Source: Auanema rhodensis (taxonomy: Eukaryota > Nematoda > Chromadorea > Rhabditida > Rhabditidae). From it: a stretch of 64,000 bases of DNA. Below the pieces are notes generated by a model. It did no database searches. It was not told the origin of the DNA and was given only the letters and a program-made list of their open reading frames with translations. Shown here piece by piece: positions 38,101-48,571 of this stretch. The DNA lies in assembly GCA_964057225.1 (NCBI GenBank), contig OZ059899.1, positions 6,758,001 through 6,822,000 on the forward strand, given 5' to 3'. The stretch's first letter is position 1; the number at the start of each line of letters is the position of its first letter. Made by a program: the position numbers and the translations under genes.

Positions 38101-39622
38101 TGACTGCTGCTGAGAAACAACAGATATATTGCAAGTTTTAATTTCAATTGCTCTTCTTTATTTTTTCTTCTCTTTTAGCACTTATGAATGAAGGAATCGA
38201 AAATCAAGTTGGTAAATCAGTAACGGATACAAGAGAGGGATTAGATATAAATCGACAATATATTACATGTCTTTCAGAAAATTGGTAAACATTTTTTTTA
38301 ACATTTAATGTAATAATGCTACTCCTTATAGTGTAAATATAATTTCTTATACATCTATGAAGTTTGGTGAAACTTTGTATTATGACCCAAATTTTGAACA
38401 ATATCTCAACAGTACTGCTATAGAAATATCCAAATTAGATATATTCCGTCTGCGTCTTTGGATCAAGAAGGGATGGTTTGTCTTTCGTTTTTTTTGTTTA
38501 TTTCTTGAACGTTGTTTAGGAAAAATCTGATATTCTACTGTCCACCAGAACGTAGATGTACATTTGTAAATTTAGTAACTCAAATCGCTGAGCATTTACA
38601 AACATATCTTACCCAACTCTGGAATCAAATAGCATCAATTGATTATGGTTTGTGACATACTACTGTTTTGGTTTTATTCTATGTTTCAGATGCATCGGAA
38701 GTAACCCAAGAAGAGTTGTTCAACGAGCATCTCGCTTGTGTTATAACTAGAGAGTACGTTGTTCTTCTTAGGTTGTTCTATCTTGGACAAGAAGCGGCTC
38801 CTGTAGTTGATGAAAAAGGCCACATTACAGTTGGAGCTTTAGGAAACTGGCTGTTAGAGAACAAGGTAATTATAACAATAAAAAATATCCTATTTTATAT
38901 TTTAATAGGTTGCTTTGGCACCAGTATTATTCACTTCTTTTTCTATTCTCACTTGGAGAGACACTATTGCTGCTATTCGTATTATTCCCGTTTGTAGAGT
39001 TTTTGTTGATCGAGTAAGTTTCTTATTTTAGTATGCGATGGACTAATTTTTATTTAGCTGTCGTCTAGTTACGATGATCAAGTTGCTGTAGCCATGCTGT
39101 TTTCTAGCATACAATCATTACAAATTCATGGACCAGATGAAGTCGCAGGCCCCTCTTTACTTGGGCTTATATTTCATATCTATATAACTTTAGTAAATGA
39201 TAGTTATAGTTTTTTTTTACTATCAACTTTTTTCAGAGAAAGTTTTCTAATTCCTTTCCTGGTGTGTTGCAACAGGTTCCAGAAGCAAGCGCCCAGGATG
39301 TGGAAGTTTTTGATAAAAAGGTACATATTAGATTAACTTTGAGAAAACATTAATTGCTCTTTCCAGATTCAAAGGTTGATAACAGGTGAAGAAATAATGC
39401 AGGAAAAGCAAAAAAGGGAAATGTTAAAAAAGTTATTGCGAGGCGTAATTTCGGTAAGACTAAAATACTTTCAATAGATATTATGTTCAATTTTTCTAGT
39501 TAACTACAAGTGAATTACATAAGCGTCCAGTATTTCTGAGACCTTTGGCAAAATTGGAAAAAAAAACGAAAGAAGAATACGTCCCTGACTTTTTAGCGAT
39601 TGCTGAAATGTTTGGAGCCTAA
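35130..39622 (+). CDS. XPO5: Exportin-5, pre-miRNA nuclear export receptor
   Basis: Karyopherin-beta receptor that exports pre-miRNA hairpins and other double-stranded RNA from the nucleus with RanGTP. It begins MNREGIQKVIETVCLIN, followed by KAIESLKEGNPEILAEVGFE and the N-terminal HEAT repeats. The diagnostic segment YKWNSIPVEFRVNLRNKIL ... ARSVEAMMEHEWPQNWPELF corresponds to the exportin-5 signature (EMIKREWPQHWPDML in vertebrates). Later pieces include ICEWAPSNVLDPVADRLV, DFDDDNEWSTSFIKLREKIR, LALAPVLFTSFSILTWRDT and the C-terminus KKTKEEYVPDFLAIAEMFGA, which parallels the family's ending. More than twenty short introns split the gene. Start chosen at 35130, 3 nt after AATTTTAG. The next gene (EXT1-like) begins 258 bp downstream on the same strand. 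Confidence 0.93.
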
Positions 39623-39880
39623 GTTGTGTTAATTTTTCACTAATCACTTTCTGTGAATGCATTGTTTTATGTTTTTCCCTAGTCTGCATATTCCTATGAT
39701 TTCTCTACGTTATACGGTGTCTCATTCACTCAAATTGCTGCTTTATAATTTATTTTGTCATGAAAATGAAGTTTTTTCATTTTGAACCAAGAATTCACCT
39801 TTTACATGTTTCAAGCATCATAATACTTTTAAAACAAAAATTGATATACTCTATGAAGTGCCTAATATAGAACAAATGTT

Positions 39881-42566
39881 ATGCGAACTTTCACTCGTTA
39901 TGGTCTAATTGGTCTTCTAATTATTATTGGATTATTCTATCTCAATTTGAAAAATGGTAAAAGGAAAGCTTCAACTGCGCTAGATATTTCATTCTGGACC
40001 GATGATGCTAGCCCTGTTTTATCTCAAGAATACAGGTTGGACAATCTTTAATGTTCAAGATGCTAATGATTTTTCAGAGATGATACTTGTGATATGTTTA
40101 AATGTTTTAATTTTAGTAAATGCTTAGGAAACTTTAAGAAGGTATTTGAAATGAAAGCCTTTAGTATATTTGAAAAATTGAAAGGTCCTATTTGTAGATT
40201 TACGTTTTACCTAATGAAGATGGCCAAATCATATCCCCAGCGTATAAAAAAATTTTATCCGCTTTAAAGGAGAGTGCATTATATACCAATAATCCAGACG
40301 AAGCCTGTTTATTTGTTTTATCTATCGATACTACTGATAGAGACCGTATTAGGTATAATGATTTAATCTACAAGTTTGTACACGTCATTTATTTTTAGCG
40401 AAAACTATGTCTCTGATCTGGATTTACTCATCAAGAAGTTACCGGCAAACCTATGGAATGAGGTAGTTTAATCATTTTTACTGACGTTATATTATTTTTC
40501 TAGGGCAGCAACTTCATTGTTTTTAATTTGTACCATGGAACTTTCCCAGATTATTCCGATCATAACTTGGGATTCAAAACAGGAAAAGCTATGATAGCTA
40601 GAGCATCTCCGAGTGTTCAAGTATGTTTAATTTTTTTCAACTTGATCTTAAAAGTTAATCATTTCTTAAAGAGTTTTCGTTATGGTTTTGATGTATCATT
40701 TCCTCTATTTCATGCTGTTCATGACCTTAGATCGAATGTTGAGGTATATTTTTTACTAATTCTTCTATGTATAACCATGCATTTAGAGAAACATTGATTT
40801 TGAACCCCTAGACCAATTGCTTGTATCTTTCAAAGGAAAGCGTTATGTATACGGTATATTTCATCACCCATGAAAAGAAAAATTTAATTTTTAAGGTATT
40901 GGTTCCGAAACCAGAGATGCTCTTCATCATTTGCACAATGGTGAAACAATTGCTATGGTAACAACATGCAAACATAATAATGACTGGAAGGTTTTGTTCG
41001 TTATCAAACATTTAATAATCTTGGCATTTAAGGAACATCAGGACAGCAGATGCGAAATGGACAATAAGGAATATGAAAAATGGGATTATGTTTCAACGAT
41101 GACAAATTCTACTTTCTGCTTGACTCCACGAGGTAGAAGATTAGGATCGTTCAGGTTTTTGTTAATGATGAGTTGTTTATATGAATATGGTTTAATTCAG
41201 ATTTTTGGAGGCTCTTCGAATTGGCTGTATTCCTGTTGTTCTTTCTGACGATTGGGTTTTACCATTTGCGGAAGTTATAGATTGGACTGAAGCTGCTTTG
41301 GTTATAGCTGAAGAAAACGTTTTACTGGTAAGATAAATGATATATTGAGTATTTAAAACCAAGGGCTTCAATAACAAATATGATGATTGCTGTAAGGATT
41401 CATTTTAGGTCACTGATTTGCTGTACTCTATTCCTCCTGAACGAGTTATAGCTATGAAACAGATGTGTCATTACCTATATAATCGATATTTTAGAGATGT
41501 AGAAAGCATAGCTTTAACTACAATACAAGTATGAGTTATTAGTAGATCATGTTAGTTATTGTAAATTCAGATAATATTGGATAGAGTACGATTAGCTCAA
41601 AGAGAACTTTCTTTTGCCCAATCCTCATCTCTTTCTACTCATCAAGAAACGTAACTTTTTTTTTAGACGATAAATAATTTTTTTTTCAGAGTTTTCACCA
41701 CTCTTGCTATTAAAGCAGCTCCTCGGTCTTCTCGAAAATTGCAACATCTTGTTAACATTTTTTCTCAAACAATGAAAATCACAAATGTAACCGGCTTCAT
41801 TTGGTTATGTAGAATTCAAAGAAAAGCATTTCCAGATTTTCATAATATGGCCAGAAATTCGGGGTGTTCCTCCACATGGTGCCGATTTTGGTACTACGCT
41901 TATTCCTAAATTTATAACCAATCTAGAGGTAATATAAATTGTTTTTTATTTTAATATTAAACATATAGATTGATCAAACTTTGAAAGGAAAAAATATCAC
42001 TAAAACGCAGGTAATTTATGTCGACGAACTTCTAGATTTAAAATCTAATGATCTGGAAAAATTGAAATACTATATGGAAAATTTTCCAAACAGATTAGTG
42101 GGCTTTCATGGATTAGATGTTAATGTGAGTATGAAAAGCTTTCGATGTTTTAACAAGCAAACTTATAGATGGAAAGGCAAGAGCTATTGCTTTCCACGAA
42201 GTTTAATGCACTTTTTCCATCGCTCATAGCATTCCACGGGTAAGATAAATTATTATATAATTTGAAATTGAATTTTGTATACTACAGGATATATGCCGAA
42301 TACATACGTGCAACTGTACCCAATGAATTCATCAGTAATTGTTTTGGTCCGTCAATCAATGTTGTTCTCTCCGAAAAAACGCTCAAACCACCAATAGTTA
42401 TAAAAGGAATGAAACAAGAAGATTGGATGCAAATCAGACCAGAGGCTGAATGTTGGAAAAGGGTTCGTTTCGTTCGGATCCTTGTTTTCAACCGGTTAGC
42501 TTCTTTTAGGCAACAGAAAGATGGGTCAAACCTCCAATATTCTATTCAGATCTTCAATATGAATAA
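39881..42566 (+). CDS. EXT1: Exostosin (EXT1-like) heparan sulfate glycosyltransferase, divergent GT64 half
   Basis: Golgi type II enzyme of heparan sulfate polymerisation. It starts [20 protein letters not shown], a short cytosolic tail and signal anchor. The GT47 domain is well kept: [54 protein letters not shown] and [19 protein letters not shown], with the [11 protein letters not shown] block of the EXT family. The GT64 half is recognisable only by order: [38 protein letters not shown], then a shortened C-terminus ending IFYSDLQYE. The usual DED of the DxD motif reads DEL here and the ANCEDI block is not present. The frame at 41790-41840 requires a 48-nt intron ending ATTTCCAG. Start chosen at 39881; an ATG five bases upstream opens only a short frame. 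The stop lies 94 bp from the convergent NDUFA2 stop. Confidence 0.88.
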
Positions 42567-42583
42567 CTTAACTTGACAAAATT

Positions 42584-42592
42584 GAAATAAAC
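42584..42592 (+). terminator. Probable polyadenylation signal of the EXT1-like gene
   Basis: GAAATAAAC lies about 20 nt after the EXT stop and within the 94-bp tail-to-tail interval with NDUFA2. Confidence 0.5.
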
Positions 42593-42660
42593 ATAAGAAT
42601 TGTACATATTTTTATCTGCTAAAATGATTTCATAATAAACATCCAGTTCTAACCCTAAAT

Positions 42661-43032
42661 CTATTGTTTGTTGGCGAGCTCTTTGATGGCAGACAAAACA
42701 CGGTCTTTACTGACGTCTTCAAGTTGTACAACTCGTTCAACTCCATGCTCGTATCTAATGTAAAACGGAATTGAACACAATTATATAAAAGTATAAACCT
42801 AGCAAACACTCGAGGAGCTATTCCAGAAGCCTCACGAATCAAGATTGGAAAGTTGGGGTTCGCCTTCTTAATCGCAACATAGTCACTCTCAATAAAAGAA
42901 CGAACACCAGCTAAATAAAAAATGTTGGAGCTCAAGAAACGCTGAAAAATACTCACCTGAAGCGGGACTTTTCTGGCAAAGATGAATGCGAAGCTCTCTG
43001 AGAGCTGTGCCAGCAAGACGAACTCCAGACAT
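42661..43032 (-). CDS. NDUFA2: Complex I accessory subunit NDUFA2
   Basis: Thioredoxin-fold accessory subunit of the mitochondrial NADH dehydrogenase matrix arm. Three exons encode roughly 100 residues, the family's usual length: [57 protein letters not shown], ending [12 protein letters not shown](A/C)S...P..(F/W)ARY is the typical block. The introns are 40-46 nt. The ATG directly follows a GGCTTTTAG acceptor, so there is no room for an untranslated leader unless one is spliced on. The gene is convergent with the EXT1-like gene and divergent from AP-3 mu (about 283 bp). Confidence 0.95.
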
Positions 43033-43042
43033 CTAAAAGCCG
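43033..43042 (-). promoter_or_regulatory. Probable trans-splice or 5' UTR acceptor of NDUFA2
   Basis: GGCTTTTAG abuts the ATG with no intervening base. Confidence 0.5.
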
Positions 43043-43285
43043 TATATAACTTAACGTTGAAAAATATATAGAACAATGATAACCAAAAAATTGTAAATAA
43101 AGATAAAATAATTCAAAGCGATTTGATAAAATGTGAACACTACGAGAGGGCCGAAGTCGGGGAGCTGACGCATTCGAGGTGCATGTTAATTTTCCAGAGA
43201 ATGCGCAAGATTGATTTGAGGTGAAGCTCGCTCAATATAGCTCATGTAGATTCTATAAATTCTAATAAATCTTCAATAATTAACT

Positions 43286-43298
43286 TATTTTCTTTTAG
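43286..43298 (+). promoter_or_regulatory. Probable trans-splice or 5' UTR acceptor of AP-3 mu
   Basis: ATTTTCTTTTAG is a strong pyrimidine-AG signal 17 nt before the start. Confidence 0.5.
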
Positions 43299-43315
43299 GA
43301 ACAAAACAGCTTAGA

Positions 43316-45005
43316 ATGCTAAACAGTCTTTTTATAGTAAATGCGTCAGGGTTTGTCTGATTTAAACGTATTTGACGAGTACATCTATTTTTTTCTAGGG
43401 ATGTAATATTAGAAAAACACTGGAAAGCTGTAATACATAGATCTATATGCGACTATTTTTTTGATGCACAGAAAAAGGTAATTATTTTATATTTTTTATG
43501 ACGTTTTATTCCTATACTGATAGGCTAGTTCACCTGAAGATGTTCCTCCTATTATATCTACTCCGCATCACTATCTTATAAGCGTATACCATAATCAGTT
43601 GTTCCTGTTAGCTGTTACTACCACAGAAAGTTTGATTTTTTTCGTTTCATCTTATTAGGCTATTTAGCACCACCATTAATGGTTATTGAATTTTTGCATC
43701 GCGTAGTTAACACTTTAACTCAGTACTTTGACGAATGCTCAGATTCCTCTGTGAAGGAGAATTGTGTTATGGTTTTCGAGGTTAGCTATTAATTATATTT
43801 TTGTTTAAATATGTTCTTCAGCTTCTCGATGAAATGCTGGATAACGGGTATCCATTAGTAACCGAACTTAATATTCTTCAAGATTTAATTAAGCCTCCTA
43901 ACTTTTTGCGCAATATTGCTAACCAGGTATAATATATTGGTTTTAATATTAATCGAATTTTATCGAATTACAGGTAACTGGACGTACGAACCATTCAGAA
44001 ACGTTACCAACAGGTCAATTGTCTAACATTCCTTGGAGAAGACAAGGGGTGAAATACACAAATAATGAAGCTTATTTCGATGTTATTGAGGAAATTGATG
44101 CAATCATAGACAAACAGGGCTCAACAGTTTTTGCAGAAATCCAGGGATCTGTAAACATTTTCAGAACATATTACGATAATAATTCTACTTTAGATCGAAG
44201 TAATGTGTAAACTTTCTGGGATGCCAGATCTAACAATGACTTTGGTTAACCCCCGCCTTCTTGATGATGTATCATTTCACCCATGTGTAAGATTCAAACG
44301 TTGGGAAGTAAGTTCATAATAGAAACATTTCCATGCTATACTTGTCTATACTATTGCAGAATGAGCGCGTTCTTTCATTTGTTCCTCCTGATGGAAATTT
44401 CCGATTGTTGTCATATCACATTGCTACACAAAAGTAAGCACTATTGCTAGATTAGATATGTATTATGATTATTAGCATGGTTGCCATCCCTATATATGTC
44501 CGCCATTTTATCACCTTGAAAGGAGGAAGTTCTAGTAGATTAGAGCTTACTGTTGGGCCTAAGCAGAGTATGGGAAAAATAGTAAGAATAACATTTATTC
44601 TTACGTTTTATCTTTTTCTTTAGCTAGAAGATGTGGTCGTTGAAATGATAATGCCTAAATCTGTATTGAATTGCAATCTTATTACAACTCATGGCAAATA
44701 CTCGTTTGATCCTACGACTAAACTTTTACAATGGAATATTGGCAAAATTGAATTAGGAAAACCCCCTTCTCTTAAGGGCCCCGTGTCGGTCTCAGGTACT
44801 GGCGCCATTGAGTCCCCACCGTTGACTGTAAAATTCAAGATCAATCAGCTGGCTGTATCAGGTATGTAAGATATAGTTTTCTTATTCTTAAGAAGTATTT
44901 TTAGGTCTTAAAGTTAATCGTCTTGACATGTACGGAGAAAAATACAAGCCTTTCAAAGGTGTGAAGTACATAACAAAGGCTGGAAGATTCCAAGTTAGGA
45001 CATAA
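43316..45005 (+). CDS. AP3M1: AP-3 adaptor complex mu subunit
   Basis: Cargo-binding medium chain of the AP-3 coat, which sorts proteins to lysosomes and related organelles. The longin-type N-terminus is MLNSLFIVNASGDVILEKHW, then PPIISTPHHYLISVYHNQL, PLMVIEFLHRVVNTL, NGYPLVTELNILQDLIKPP and LPTGQLSNIPWRRQGVKYT followed by NNEAYFDVIEEIDAIID. The mu-homology domain has KLSGMPDLTMTLVNPRLL, FHPCVRFKRWE, FVPPDGNFRLLSYHI and KVNRLDMYGEKYKPFKGVKY, ending FQVRT. Similarity to animal AP3M1/2 is close throughout. Introns are about 40-50 nt; one of 46 nt after EIQGS has no visible coding alternative. TCTTTTAG lies 17 nt upstream of the start. The next gene on the same strand starts 281 bp after the stop. 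Confidence 0.96.
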
Positions 45006-45286
45006 TTATTCTTGCGCATAGTTTATTTATTTCATTTACATTCTGCTATACTTTTTTCAATGTGTCGTGATTAGAGGCGAACATTCCATTTTGATCTTTC
45101 TCTGTATATAAGTTGTAGAAAACTTTCTTAATCTAATTTAACACTTACGAAAAGTTTTATCTTTGCATGAATAAATGTACCATTTTTATTTTGAGCATTT
45201 CTTTCAAGGGCGTTTTTTATCGCCACCATATGGTTATTGACAAATTTCTTTGCAATACGTTTTTAAGTCAGAGCTGTTTAAGGGAA

Positions 45287-46373
45287 ATGTTGGCTAGAAA
45301 TCGTTCACTAATTAGCAGATTTTTACATACAACTACAAGAATATGCTGCGAAGCAGAAAAAAAGGCTGTTCCAACCCCAGAAGAGGTAATCTACATTCAG
45401 TGCATGATAAAATGCTGTTATTTAAAGGCTGGCTGGGCATTTAATCACATAGAACGTAAGAAAGGAATGTATAAGCCACAGCATAGCGTTGAAGAACAGA
45501 TTGCTTTTATGCATAGTAAAGGTTTTTCTTAATTGTTGTAGTTTTGGTATCATAGAATTATGTTAAGCTTACCATGAAGCGTATAAAGGAATGCCCGTTC
45601 ATCGTTGGTATAAAAGAAATATTAAAGTAATATAGTTCGTCTTCTTCTCTGAGTGTAATCATTGGTTTAGGGTCAATCTATCATGCAACCTACTCCTCGA
45701 TTATTCTGCATTGATCGCCACGGTAGATTTAATGTTAATCATGCTTGTCCTGTACGTTGTTATTAGAATATAATATGAGATATCTGCTTTATTTTCAGAT
45801 TTGTAGAGATGAATATCTTTTCTTTGATTATAGAAATCCCGGCTTGATCGAACAATTTTTGTCAGGTATGGTGATTTCTTTTGAACTTTTTTATTTGTTT
45901 CTATTTTTAGAAGGAACTGATCAACCTATTGATATTTTGAAAAGTGGATTATGCAGAGAACAATATGCATTGTTGAAAGCTCAACTTTTAAAAGCAAAAG
46001 AACATGGTAGGATAGATATCAGATTTTAGTAAATTTCAGTTATGCCCAAGATTTTTTCTCTTGTCAATGTTTTCGATGTTGTCTTTTTATCAAATGCTCT
46101 TTCAGGAACTATTACCTTTGGAATCGAGTTTAGAAATTTCGATTATAGACAGTGGTACAAGACATGGACTGCCGAGCCCAAAGCTTCTGTAAGTTTTTTA
46201 AAGTATTATAATGCATTTTATATGTTTATTTGTAGGTGGATAGAGGTGGATTGAGAATTCAAGACGTTCATACAGATCCTCTTGTGGAATTCCCAACATT
46301 TAAGAGAGACAAAGACAATGATTGGGATCAATGGTGGCTAAGATATGATAAATTTGCCAAAAAAGCCAAATAA
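45287..46373 (+). CDS. MRPS18B: Mitochondrial ribosomal protein S18B (mS40)
   Basis: Small-subunit mitoribosome protein. The N-terminus MLARNRSLISRFLHTTTRIC is basic, hydroxylated and acid-free, as in a mitochondrial targeting peptide. The body includes YIQCMIKCCYLKAGWAF, AYHEAYKGMPVHRWYKRNIKG, VNHACPICRDEYLFFDYRN, LIEQFLS, LKSGLCREQYALLKAQLL, KEHGTITFGIEFRNFDYRQW and the tail DWDQWWLRYDKFAKKAK. PICRD, DYRN..LIEQF and GLC..Q match the S18B branch of the bS18 family. The frame between MHSK and AYHEAY needs a 46-nt intron. The ATG at 45287 was preferred over one about 120 nt upstream because of the targeting peptide and the TTTTTAAGTCAG acceptors just before it. It lies between AP-3 mu and CHID1 on one strand. 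Confidence 0.9.
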
Positions 46374-46543
46374 ATGTGATCTGAATTGTATAGATTGTAA
46401 TAGGTAGTCTAATATTTTGCTTCCGTTGTTATCATTTTGTTGTTATAAAACGTTTTTCTTTACGTTTGTCTAGTTCTAGTCGGAAAAAAACGAAGTTAAA
46501 ATCGTATTATGTCTCTTATTATGATTTAATGAATTCACTGGAA

Positions 46544-46554
46544 AGTCTTTTCAG
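46544..46554 (+). promoter_or_regulatory. Probable trans-splice or 5' UTR acceptor of CHID1
   Basis: GTCTTTTCAG abuts the ATG with no intervening base; the upstream gene on the same strand ends only 181 bp away. Confidence 0.5.
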
Positions 46555-48213
46555 ATGATCTTAAATTTGTTGTTAATTTTGTTATTTTCAACATTTGCGT
46601 TATTTGAAGCTGAAGAGGTTTGTTTTTATGTGCACAGTTAAGTTTCAAAGATGTTCCAGAAATTACGGTTTCCTCCCGAATCGATAACAAAGGAAAATAT
46701 TTTATCTGAGTATGACAAGATTAGTGACGACGAAGTTTCTCATTTTTCGGGAGCGTCTCTAGCATACGTTACTCCCGTATATTTAACTTGTTACTATCTT
46801 TAACATGACTGATTTTATATTTAGTGGAATAACAAAGGATATGATTTGGCAAAAGAAACTGCAAATAAGCTTACTCATATCTCTCCGGTGTGGTTGCAGG
46901 TATGATAAAGATTTTAAAAAATTGCCATTGAAAACTTCAGCTTAAACCACAAGTAAGTGATCGTAGCTGTTTAATTCGAGGAGATCATGATCTTGATCAA
47001 GGTTCTTGTCCTTCGTGTTTGTTTCTTACCAATAAGCTCGTTTTTATTCTAGGTTGGATAGCTGATCTCCGTTCCAAAAATCCAGAAATCAAAATTGTCC
47101 CTCGTGTATTATTTGAAGATTGGAGCATTGAAGATTTGCTTGATATGATGGAGTAAGGCGCTAAATTTATTTATAACCAAGGTTAAATCAGTAGCTTAAT
47201 CAATCTTTTAGAGATGAAACTTGGAGTAGATCTTGCATGACAGATATGATCAATTTCCTTTTGGTATTTCCCCATTAGTCTGTGTTATATTGTTCTTGAT
47301 TTTTTAGCGAAATCGTCTGGATGGAGTTGTTCTTGAACTTTGGAATTTCGCGTTGATTCACTCTAAAGGCAGAGCTGCACCGTAGATTTGAAATTTAGTT
47401 GTTAGGAAAAAGTATTATTTTTCTAGATCAGTTATAGAGTTTATTAACTCTTGGGGAGATTTTTCCTTTGAGAAAGACTTACAAACAATTGTTGCCGTTG
47501 GTGCACCCCTTCATACTGAAAAGTAAAATTTAAATATTTGAAAACAGGCTTTATTTCGAGATTATAGCCAACCAAACGGAATGTTTACTGCAGCTCATTT
47601 ATATGCTCTCGCACCTCATGTGGATTATATTCACGTTAGTTTGTTGTTCTGATCATGTACTTCTGAATTTTCTTTTAAGATGATGACCTATGATTATCCG
47701 GCAAAAATTTTTGACGGGGTAGCTCCTTATAATTGGGTCAAAGCTGTAAAATTTCAAGACTTTTAAGAGATATAAAAATATTGTTTTGCAGTGTATTGAA
47801 TATGTGCTCGACGGATCTCAGGTTTTGGCAAACAAGTTAATGATTGGAATTAACTTTTACGGTATTAGATATAGTACGAAAAATCCAGGCAATATTTTAT
47901 ATGACGAGTAAGTTGGAAATTTACTGATATATGCAGGTTCGGGTCATTCCAGATACATAAAGTTATTGAAGACGCAACATTATACGTTAGAATGGGATCA
48001 TAAGAGTCAAGAGCATCTTCTTAAAAACAGGTATGTTTCAGAACATCTTGAAACCTTCATATGTCCAATAATCTAAATTCAAGACCAACATATGTATATT
48101 ATCCATCTCTTACTTCTATTGAATTGCGTCTTAAATTAGCTGAAGAATATGGAGTCGGAATAGCTATTTGGGATTATGGACAAGGTTTTAACTACTTCAC
48201 CCAAATCCTTTAG
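46555..48213 (+). CDS. CHID1: Chitinase-domain-containing protein 1 (SI-CLP family)
   Basis: Secreted or lysosomal GH18-fold protein that binds saccharides and, in known members, lacks chitinase activity. Signal peptide [20 protein letters not shown]. The body follows CHID1 order: [141 protein letters not shown] and [29 protein letters not shown] replaces the active GH18 signature DGxDxDxE, as in the family. The junction after EAEE is ambiguous: two acceptors (20 or 33 nt introns) open different frames and only the longer one connects directly to the FSGAS segment. The ATG sits directly on a CTTTTCAG acceptor, 181 bp after MRPS18B. Confidence 0.93.
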
Positions 48214-48571
48214 GGCTTCTACGGACAAGCAAACGGAATTCTTAGCTTCCAATTATTTATTATTTATTCTGTGTAGTCGGGTCAATAACGAGAAAAACGT
48301 TAACATTTATTAATCTGCACTTTTTACATAAAATATTTAATAGAATTCTGTCTGTCAAGTAAATTGTAAATATTCGATTCAAAAGGAGCAATCCGTTATC
48401 GCAAAAATTGAAGTTTTAAACAAATTAGATTTTCATTGAAAGCAAATTATGCGTGAGTAAATCAACTCAAGAATAGGTTATCCTGGGAAAAAACTTTGGT
48501 CAAAAAATTAATAATTGAGATTGAGAAAAATTGATAAAAACTTTGTCTTGTATGAACTGTTCTCACGAAGA
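48214..48571. other. Convergent 3' region of CHID1 and NCS-1
   Basis: 358 bp holding both 3' UTRs; no other gene is visible. Confidence 0.6.

Noticed and set aside
42630-43076. A single 148-codon open frame across NDUFA2
   Set aside because: It reads through two introns in the wrong frame; the spliced three-exon product matches NDUFA2.
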